Positions 1 through 6,316 of a stretch of DNA of 13,878 nucleotides are shown piece by piece. Source of the stretch: Stephanodiscus triporus (taxonomy: Eukaryota > Bacillariophyta > Thalassiosirophyceae > Thalassiosirales > Thalassiosiraceae); contig JALLAZ010001004.1 of assembly GCA_036939755.1 (NCBI GenBank), positions 1 to 13,878 of the forward strand. The letters are read 5' to 3'. How positions within the stretch are numbered: the first letter of the stretch is position 1; every line of letters starts with the position of its first letter. The notes below the pieces were generated by a model that worked only from the letters and a program-made list of their open reading frames with translations, searched no databases and was not told the DNA's origin. The translations under genes were made by a program, and so were the position numbers.

Positions 1-208
1 AACCCACGTATTGAGTATATTCGGTTCCATTTGGCAGAGTCATCATAGCGGGCGATGGCCCGATCACCTCGACAGAGAAGCAAAGCTCGCGGACAACATC
101 GTCATCGGGAAAGGCAAAGTCGGTGCACTGAGTTTCCGTTTTCGCGGCGGAGGCATCGGTCAGCGCCAATGCCTTCAAGATTAACAACAGAGAAAGGAAG
201 CGAGCCAT
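1..208 (-). CDS. 5' end of probable secreted protein, partial at left edge
   Basis: The minus strand opens with an ATG at 208-206 in a good eukaryotic context (ACAACAATGG) and stays open for 69 codons to the left edge. The product starts MARFLSLLLILKALAL, a positive residue then a hydrophobic core, followed by a small-residue stretch ending DASA, where signal peptidase could cut after about residue 21. After the cleavage point there is an acidic segment with two cysteines (TQCTDFAFPDDD and RELCFSVEV) and an N-glycosylation sequon (N-G-T). There is no Phe at the +1 position, so the ASAFAP-type plastid signal of diatoms is not supported and secretion or ER entry is more likely. The family is not recognised because only the N-terminus is present. 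No frameshift or stop is seen, unlike every other coding stretch here, so this is the best candidate for a living host gene. The start is inferred from the signal peptide. Confidence 0.6.
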   Translation of the reverse strand, partial: MARFLSLLLILKALALTDASAAKTETQCTDFAFPDDDVVRELCFSVEVIGPSPAMMTLPNGTEYTQYVG

Positions 209-524
209 TGTTGTTATGTCTTTTACAATGTTTGCGGATCTTTCCAAAAGTTTATTATTTCACTTGATGTGTAGCTGATGTTGGGAGTGTGTGTTTTGCG
301 TTGGAGACTTGAGATCGAAATTGTGAGCCATAGTATGTATTTATTGTTGTTGATGAAAAAGAGTGCAGAGTGCTTTTTTTGGCTCGTGCGGTTCGTTCGG
401 TCTTGGATCGTCAGTGCGCCTCGCCGAAACCCTGTTATGATACCTACTACCTACTTATTCCTACCGTTGGTAACACAACCAACCCCCCAAACCTTTTTTA
501 CCAACACAACCACAACCAACAACC
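209..524. other. Upstream region of the minus-strand gene; possible bidirectional promoter
   Basis: No gene is supported. The segment next to the ATG at 208 is A-rich on the minus strand (ATTGTAAAAGACATAACAACA), like a eukaryotic 5' leader. The other end, 498-524, is CA-rich (ACCAACACAACCACAACCAA) and also looks like a 5' leader, for the plus strand. No clear TATA box was identified. Whether transcripts start here is inference. Confidence 0.2.
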
Positions 525-656
525 ATGAAATCGCCCCCCCTGCGTCTTGTTTGGTCTTGGTTCGTCAAGGTCTTGGTTCGTCAATTGTCCCCCCCCCGTG
601 GTCAATTACCTCTGTACCAGCCAACATCTGCAACGCACCAGCGAGCGAGAGGATGA
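525..656 (+). CDS. Small doubtful open frame after a CA-rich leader
   Basis: An ATG at 525-527 follows a CA-rich, leader-like run and opens 43 codons to a TGA at 654-656. The product starts MKSPPLRLVWSWFVKVL and has no recognised family, domain or conserved motif. It contains a 16-bp tandem duplication and runs of C that are slippage-prone, and a longer overlapping frame exists, so chance is quite possible. It is listed only because its leader resembles a real 5' untranslated region facing away from the gene at the left edge. It could also be a short first exon. Confidence 0.12.
   Translation: MKSPPLRLVWSWFVKVLVRQLSPPRGQLPLYQPTSATHQRARG
553..584. repeat. 16-bp perfect tandem duplication
   Basis: The unit GGTCTTGGTTCGTCAA occurs at 553-568 and again directly at 569-584 without mismatch. 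A related but imperfect version (GGTCTTGGATCGTCAG) lies at about 399-414. The repeat sits next to runs of seven to nine C. Confidence 0.85.
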
Positions 657-1306
657 TGGTTGGTGGAGTCTTTGGTAGGGGGTCCGGTGGGAAAAATGTG
701 ATTTTTTCAAATACCCCCCACACCACGTCTGAGTGTTTTAAACTGCTCTACTATGTATCAATATGACATCCTGAAAGTTTCATTGGGAAAAATTATTAAT
801 TGACCAGATCCCACCCATTGGGTGCCCCAAACATTGAAATGTTTCACTCTAACAAAATTGCCCATTTTACATGCTATTTTGAGCCATATTTGTATAAGTC
901 AGAGAACAAGTATATTTACATTTGAAGTGTGCAAAAATGTTTATTTGTGTATCTGAAAGATGTATGTCAAGTTTCAGAGCTTAATTCCAACTCTTCATGG
1001 TTCGTTAGGGCTACCGAGCATTGGTGGAGACCTGCTAACAATATGTCCCATTTATCTAGTGATTTTACCGGCTTCTACTATGGTTTGTAATTTCCTAACT
1101 AGATGCATATGGAATATAAAAAGCATAGAAATTGTTACCATGCATCTGTGGAAGATGCCCCTAAAATATTGGGGCATGGTTCCAAGTCTAAATGGGCCGT
1201 TGGGGCTACAACAGAGCGGCATCCATCATGGTCCTGGGGAGTACCTAAGAAATGACCGGAATAAAATTTAACGTAGGAATTACTATATTCTATTTAGGAA
1301 TTTATT
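657..1306. other. AT-rich region without supported gene; decayed repeats
   Basis: No convincing coding region is seen in either strand. Visible structure: a 6-1-6 palindrome CACCCA-T-TGGGTG at 812-824, a 7-2-7 palindrome AAACATT-GA-AATGTTT at 829-844, an inverted repeat ATGCCCC / GGGGCAT at 1155-1161 and 1171-1177, and an imperfect 30-bp direct repeat at 985-1014 and 1180-1209. The density of small palindromes and the degenerate repeat would fit an old DNA-transposon or MITE relic, but no terminal inverted repeats or target duplication were found. Confidence 0.35.
985..1209. repeat. Imperfect 30-bp direct repeat, two copies
   Basis: Copies at 985-1014 and 1180-1209 both begin TTCCAA and share about 23 of 30 positions by eye, including the block CGTT-R-GGGCTAC. 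Read in the same plus frame, both give similar peptides (PTLHGSLGL and PSLNGPLGL). That could mean a degraded repeat protein or simply a shared DNA ancestry; the rest of the frame gives no recognisable domain. Confidence 0.4.
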
Positions 1307-2099
1307 GTGGGGGTAGATATCTCCTACTTAATCTCTCGACTGTTTTATCGATTAAAGTCAAAGGCGAATGGCCTCCTCATCACCCTCCACCCCCTCTCCC
1401 ATGAACAGTTTGATTGTTGTGTTGTTTCACCAGACGACTCGCCTCCTTCTTTGTTCCTCTATCCTTGTGTGTTCCTTCTTCTTCTTCCGCCAGCTTTACC
1501 ATTTTATATGTTGTTCCCCATCACCCATCGCCACCACTGTCACCCTCCTCCTTCTCTCGTGCACTGTTTGATTGTTGTTTTTTTATTGTCATCATCATCG
1601 TTGTTGACGTCATCCATCCTCTGTTGTCATGGTGTCACCCCCCCTCTGACTCTGCCATTGAAGGGCATCAGCTGGCCTAAATGGTGCCGCCTCATACACC
1701 TCATCCTGGCACGCGCATGCAGTGTCAGCGTTGTTGCCTTTGCCTTCTCCCCTTGGAATGCGTGGTCGTGGTGCGCGCGGGCGTGACATTGTTGCCGTCA
1801 GCCATCACCCCCCCCCAGTCATCCTTGTCATCTATCATCTCCCCTCGACGATGCCACCATGAATGCCTTGTTGCAGTGCACGTGTGTGGCATTGGTATTG
1901 TCAATGAATGACGGTGGCAGCGTGGGTGGTAATGCCGTCAACAATGATGACAATGCTGAAGATGCCAGAGGCAACAGCAGCGGCAACAACGATGACAACG
2001 GCAGTGAGGGTAGGGGCGGTGGCGGTAGTGGCGGCATAGCAGTGGCAATGGCGGCGGCTTTTGAGGGGTGGGGGGGGTTGCAAAAGGAGGGGTGAAGAT
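1307..2099. other. Low-complexity region: pyrimidine-rich then purine-rich plus strand
   Basis: From about 1368 to 1850 the plus strand is dominated by C and T (TCACCCTCCACCCCCTCTCC, CTTCTTCTTCCGCC, and poly-C runs near 1636 and 1808). From about 1907 to 2095 it turns rich in G and A (GGTAGGGGCGGTGGCGGTAG and similar). Several frames stay open through this composition on both strands, but the products are proline/leucine-rich or glycine-rich with no domain, so they are read as composition artefacts. No gene is supported. Confidence 0.4.
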
Positions 2100-2102
2100 G
2101 AA

Positions 2103-2284
2103 CAATCATATAAATGATTGGTTTCAACAATAAAACCAACCAGTATCTCTGATTATGAAGTCTGTTCCTACAATTATGCGATGGGGGCGCCCTTAACCCC
2201 AATTTTGCCAATGCTACGGCATCGCCCCCCAAATGCATTATGCCGTAGCGTTGCAAGAAATAACTGATTCCCTTGTTAGGGAAT
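2103..2284. repeat. Cluster of perfect hairpins
   Basis: Within 182 bp there are: CAATCAT-ATAA-ATGATTG at 2103-2120; TTGGTTT / AAACCAA at 2118-2124 and 2133-2139, which shares bases with the first so that only one can form at a time; GGGGGCG / CGCCCCC at 2183-2189 and 2223-2229; GCTACGGCAT / ATGCCGTAGC at 2213-2222 and 2240-2249, extendable to 12 of 13 bp; and ATTCCC-TTGTTA-GGGAAT at 2267-2284. They may be remains of a MITE or a structured transcript end. No function is claimed. Confidence 0.5.
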
Positions 2285-2289
2285 AAAAT

Positions 2290-2975
2290 TGAGAGGGGAG
2301 GGGAGGGGAATGAAGGCGGTTGAACAAAATTGGTGCTCCCGTCAGTCCGTTTTCGGTGGCTTTTTTCGGTTTTTCACGCGCTGGATTTTTTCTGGAATTT
2401 TTGGGGGCAAAAAACAATGGCAAAAAAATGGTGGGGACCTCACCTGCTGGATTCAATCTCACCAACAAAATCATCAAAACAAGATCCAAAGACATCAAAT
2501 CGATGGAGTGCCTTGCCCATTTGCCGGAGGTCATCAAGGCTGGCATCACCGCCTACCCCATTCTCATCGACCGCATCATCAGCAAATGCAGCGACAACCA
2601 ACGCGGCGCCATCGAACATATTGCCATCTGCCACTGGGTCTAAGCTATTGTCGTCGGCATGGTCACCAAGAGAGAGCAAGTCCAACCCAACAATCAACTC
2701 ATCAGCAGTACCCTCCTCATGGAAGAGGCCAAGGATGGCCTCAGCGGCGGTTTGTTAGTTGCCTGCAATGAAAACGGTCAAAGAATACAGCAAAAACTAG
2801 ATATATCAACAAAAAAGGAGGGGAAATAGACAGGAGGCAGGAGATGTACCTTGTTCAATGGAGACAAAAGCCTTGTTGATGGCATCCACATTGAGATGAT
2901 CCCTGGCGATCAATGCCTGACATAGAAGATGTAGAGGGATGTCGTGGCCATGGGCGGATGCAATTTTAAGCTTGC
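2290..2975 (-). other. Uncharacterised region with a D/A/G-rich open frame and possible intron
   Basis: On the minus strand a frame is open from 2754 down to a TGA at 2440-2442 (about 104 codons) with an acidic, Ala/Gly-rich product (for example GDHADDNSLDPVADG); it has internal Met codons only and no recognised domain. Its 3' end reads CAGCAG-GTGAGG, a good splice-donor match. Further upstream on the same strand, 2849-2763 begins GTACAT and ends TTTTCATTGCAG after a pyrimidine-rich tract, so it looks like an 87-bp intron, but joining the flanks there runs into a TAA at 2757-2755. It may be a remnant of the gene into which the mariner element inserted. The evidence is weak. Confidence 0.2.
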
Positions 2976-4032
2976 TGGAAGCTTGTACTAATTGCCTCCG
3001 TCGATCAGGAGGATCCAATTCACACTAGCTGCGCTGTCATCCACACCCTCCTGCAGACGTCGAGTGAAAGATCTTGATATGCTTCCATGACGTGCTTGAT
3101 CATCTCGTCAATGTTTTTTGCAGGCTTTTGATATTGTAGCGATTGAATCTCTTGGAAAAAAAACAGGTCAAGGGTGTTCATGTCTAGTGAGTTTGCTGGT
3201 TGCATTGTAAAGTCGATGTCCCAACCATCAAGAGTGGAGCATTCACCAAGTCGGTCAGTGATTTTACCGCACAGCTTACCTGGGGTCGGATGAGCTGGTG
3301 CATTGTCAAGTTAGATACTTATCATCTTATTTTTCCATGTTGGCCACTTCTCCACGATGGCCAGAAAGAGGTTGTCGAGATACATCTTGATTGTTTCCTT
3401 TCTGTTAACGTTGTAAGACTTCATCTTGAGAGTCCTGGCAGGGCAATTCTTCAAAGACTGCTGGGCTGGTTCCTGCCTAACAAAGAACCAGGTGCCAATT
3501 TTTCCATCCCACCACTCTCCAGTCACAGGATTCTTTCGGGGGCGAGCCATCGCAGTGAGACACATAGCCTTGATTATGTAGCTCTTGTGTGAGCAGGTAC
3601 GGTGTGTTGGTACCTCCCCAGGTACCAAGTAGTACGTTGTGACTACCTCAGTGAGATTGAACCACTTTTCATCAATGTCTACACGATCCATTATGTCTCC
3701 AAACCAACTGTCTTCCTCCACGAAGCTGTGACAGTATGCCACTCAGTCAGTCTTGTTTTTTGGCATCAAGAAGGGTTTGATACTATTCTTTGATTTCTGA
3801 AGACACCTGATCTTCAACGCACGGTGGAGAGTAGTTTGCAGAATACCAACCTTGTAGGCAAGGGTCCTAATATTTTTGCAAAAGTTGAACTGTACAGCCT
3901 TCATGCGGTTTTGCAGTTCCTCAATGGACAAGGTGGTCCTGCGCCCTTTCTGTGCTTTAAGCTCTCTAAAAGATCTTCGTTCAACGTATCAAGAATCTGT
4001 TGTTTGTACTTTCTCCAAACATCACCAACATA
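2976..4032 (-). pseudogene. Mariner-like (Tc1/mariner superfamily) transposase, broken and 5'-truncated
   Basis: Read on the minus strand this is a DDD transposase that would cut and paste its own element at TA sites. The N-terminal part shows a DNA-binding segment (VWRKYKQQILDTL) and then, one frame over, GRRTTLSIEELQ and TLAYKVGILQTTLHRALK, a helix-turn-helix. The catalytic core follows: VDIDEKWF (Asp codon 3671-3673), the ARPR and WWDGKIGTW segments, LDNAPAH (Asp codon 3305-3307), DGWDI, then NSLDMNTLDL (third Asp codon 3182-3184), with 40 residues between the second and third Asp. A C-terminal DGGN-x-YKLP motif lies near 2976-3000. Lesions: a frameshift near 3940-3955, TGA at 3743-3745, TAA at 3311-3313, a frameshift near 3025 and TAG at 2988-2990. 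The LTR of element A cuts off the first residues at 4032. DGWDI and the IDEKWF context suggest the plant/oomycete-type clade. No terminal inverted repeats were identified. Confidence 0.85.
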
Positions 4033-4311
4033 TGTTAGACCCTCCAAACAAGTAGGATGTACAATGGCGGGAAGAAATAGCTTCCCACCAAATAGGCCTC
4101 TAATGTATTAGTCACAAGAGCCACATACTAATATGTGACGAGAAAGGGAAACAAAATACCGTTACAACATAACAACCGTTTCCCAACAAATCCACAACCT
4201 GGCGATAAATTAGCCAACAATGTGAGATGGGGCAAACCAAGAATTTCCCCTAGAACTCATAAATGATTAATAACCTTGATATCATTCTCAAAGTAGTTCA
4301 TAGGTTCAGCA
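4033..4311 (+). repeat. 5' LTR of element A
   Basis: The 279-bp repeat begins TGTTAG and ends TTCAGCA, and corresponds to 9684-9964 with roughly 80-85% identity by hand alignment plus several small indels. Internal inverted repeats: TGGCGGGAAG / CTTCCCACCA (4065-4074, 4081-4090, one mismatch), GTCACA / TGTGAC (4111-4116, 4134-4139) and GGGAAAC / GTTTCCC (4146-4152, 4178-4184). It should contain the promoter for the element, but no clear TATA box was seen. Several CpGs found in the 3' LTR are CA or TG here. Confidence 0.92.
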
Positions 4312-4411
4312 GTTATTAATCATCCTCTTCCTAGCGCCGATCAACAACAATCGACGACGCCAAGAAGTATAGCAACAAAAAGCCCTCCTGCCACCCCCAA
4401 AAGCGAGGACA

Positions 4412-5650
4412 ATGGTGGAGGGATCAAAAACATCAAGCGCGTACGATACCCTCATCGGGGTACGGGACAAGATCACCCGCCTCAACGGCATCATCATGCC
4501 AGAGAGCATCGACAAGCTCGAGGATGAGCTCGGCGGTGTCTGTACGATCATCAAGACGTACCACTATGCGTAGGGCCAAAAATATGGACACCTCGCCAGC
4601 GTCATCCCACAAGCAAAGTACAGGATCGTCATCAGTGATGACGCCTGGGTGCACACGGCACCCGCCGACCCAGGCGCCTACTCGGTCGCCACCCTTGGCA
4701 TGGGCAATGTGGCTGCTCAACGCGAACAACTCGTCGTGGAGCACAGGCAGCGCCAAGCAAGCTAAACCGGCTATCTTGGCGTCAAAGAGGCAGACAAGGA
4801 ATTGATATTATGCGCAGTCGGTGATGACGCCCTCGCTCCCCTCAAGAAGCTCTACATCGGCTTTGGAGATTCAACGATCCTCACAATGCTGGACCATTCA
4901 GGCAGAAAATGGCCATCAAGATGACCACGGCGCAGAAATATGAATACAAAACCAACGGATATAATGCGCCATGGGACCCTACAACGAGCATAACGGCATA
5001 CTTTACGAGCCTCGACCGCTTCCAGATCTCACTGAGCGACCGCGGCATCGCGACGAGCGAAGCGGAGAAGATGATGGCAGCAGGAGCTCAAATGTGGAAC
5101 AGCGAGATGTTCACCGAGGACCAAATGCTCCTTTGGGAAAACAAGCCCACAGCCACCCAAACAGGGGCAACCCTCCAAACTTACTTCACCGAAAAATGGC
5201 TAGAACGCAAGCAATACTCAATGATGACTGCAAAACAGTCGCGCTTCAAAGAAGCAGTGTTACTCGCTCAAGAAACAGTAAGAAGGAGAAACTCAGGCTC
5301 TCCTATTTTTGATGCTCCAGGAACAACACGAAAAACAGTTGGCCAAGATGGCGATGGAAAACAAGGCCAACATGGACGCAATATTGGAGAGGATGAACGT
5401 GCTTGTGGCAGCCGGCAGGGGCAGGAGGACAAACGAACAAGACAAAGAGAACACCCCTCCAGCTGGACCCCCAACCACAGCGGGATGCGGCGGTGGGGGA
5501 GGCGACCCGCCCAAAAAGCCAGAGCGTAAGAAGATTTTGTGCCCCAACTGCAAATCGTTCATGTACCATAGCCACGACAAATGCTGCAAGTTGGACGCAA
5601 ACAAAGACTCCCGCTACGCAGGATGGAAATCAATCTTCACCCACAAATGA
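4412..5650 (+). pseudogene. Gag of element A (capsid and zinc knuckle), disrupted
   Basis: Gag would form the virus-like particle that packages the element RNA. The frame starts at ATG 4412-4414 and continues to a C-terminal zinc knuckle, CPNCKSFMYHSHDKC at 5540-5584, which has the spacing C-X2-C-X5-H-X4-C instead of the usual C-X2-C-X4-H-X4-C. Ahead of the knuckle there is a charged helical stretch (LQEQHEKQLAKMAMENKA) and a Gly/Pro linker. The reading frame is broken by TAG at 4571-4573, TAA at 4763-4765, a one-base loss near 4897-4898 and a compensating one-base gain near 5275-5281; the 5282 frame then equals the starting frame. The longest unbroken piece, 4909-5280, carries the central gag region (TAYFTSLDRFQISLSDRG). 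A TGA at 5648-5650 ends gag, but the same frame resumes as protease, so it is probably another nonsense mutation. Family assignment is by recognition of these motifs and by context. Confidence 0.8.
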
Positions 5651-6196
5651 CATCAACCGGGGACCATCAAAATAGAAAATAGAGTAGCAGCTAACCTAGT
5701 TAAAAACACTGCAAACTGTAACTATTGGTCCCCACTAACCTGTCTAGTTGACAAACAGGAGGAGATATGAATCCAGGAAGAACACACCAACATTGCTAAG
5801 GTGATGTCTGTTTTAACAGACGTGCGCCTCGGCAACAAGGTGACGGCACATTGGGCGCAAAAATTGAAGAACAGGCATAACAGGAAGGCTGGAATATTGG
5901 CCAGGGGAGCGACATCGGGGGCAGCGCCACAGGAAGACGAAACAGAGTTCGAGGACTCGGGGCAACTGTCCAGCAAGACTTTTATGCTTCCAGACAAACA
6001 AACCCACCGAGCCACAAAGAAAATGTATCTCAAACACCAACTTCGAGAGGGCGCACGTGAAATGAAAATAGTCCCAGGGCTACTTTCCACTTTAATCAGT
6101 GTCCCGAAACTGGCGGATGCAGATTACATCACAGTATTCGACAAAAGGAAGGCTACAGTTTGTGACTCTACAACTACAACAGTCAACGCCACCTAA
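5651..6196 (+). pseudogene. Aspartic protease region of element A, active site lost
   Basis: This segment is in the same frame as gag and the downstream polymerase. After a conserved-looking linker (VAANLVKNTANCNYWSPLTC) it has TGA at 5768-5770. The protease core includes GILARGATSGAAP, where the copia protease motif D-S-G-A-T is expected; here the Asp position (5900-5902) reads GCC (Ala) and the next codon AGG (Arg), so the catalytic aspartate is absent. Downstream are SSKTFMLPDKQ, IVPGLLSTLISVPKLADA and TTTTVNAT, consistent with the rest of the protease fold. TAA at 6194-6196 interrupts the link to integrase. The longest open piece runs from the ATG at 5801 to 6196 (131 codons). The protein would normally cut the gag-pol polyprotein in the particle; this copy cannot. 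Confidence 0.75.
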
Positions 6197-6316
6197 ACCC
6201 CCATTCTCACAGCCCCGGGATGCGAAGAAACTGGACTATGGAAACTACAACTGCAACCCCACCAACCAACCAAAAGTGCAAACACCATATTTGATCTGCT
6301 GAGCGCACGCCAAGCA

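Noticed and set aside
553..584. CRISPR-like repeat
   Set aside because: There are only two directly adjacent 16-bp units with no spacers, in a eukaryotic context.
278..766. 162-codon plus-strand open frame
   Set aside because: Its composition follows the poly-C and CA-rich DNA, there is no domain, and the start context is poor; it overlaps the leader-like CA-rich segment.
1307..1786. 159-codon plus-strand open frame
   Set aside because: It lies in a C/T-rich tract where several frames stay open; the product is biased to Leu, Pro, Ser and His, with no recognisable motif.
1828..2256. 142-codon minus-strand open frame
   Set aside because: The product is a Pro/Leu/Ser low-complexity run created by the G-rich plus strand; it has no domain and overlaps the hairpin cluster.
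2289..2771. Overlapping plus-strand open frames of 107-160 codons
   Set aside because: Three plus frames and two minus frames are open at once over this stretch, which argues for composition rather than coding; none has a domain.
3200..3592. 130-codon plus-strand open frame opposite the transposase
   Set aside because: It is antisense to the catalytic core of the mariner transposase and shows no motif of its own.
4312..4330. Primer-binding site after the 5' LTR
   Set aside because: The bases after the LTR (GTTATTAATCATCC) do not start with TGG and match no tRNA 3' end I recognise, so it was not annotated.
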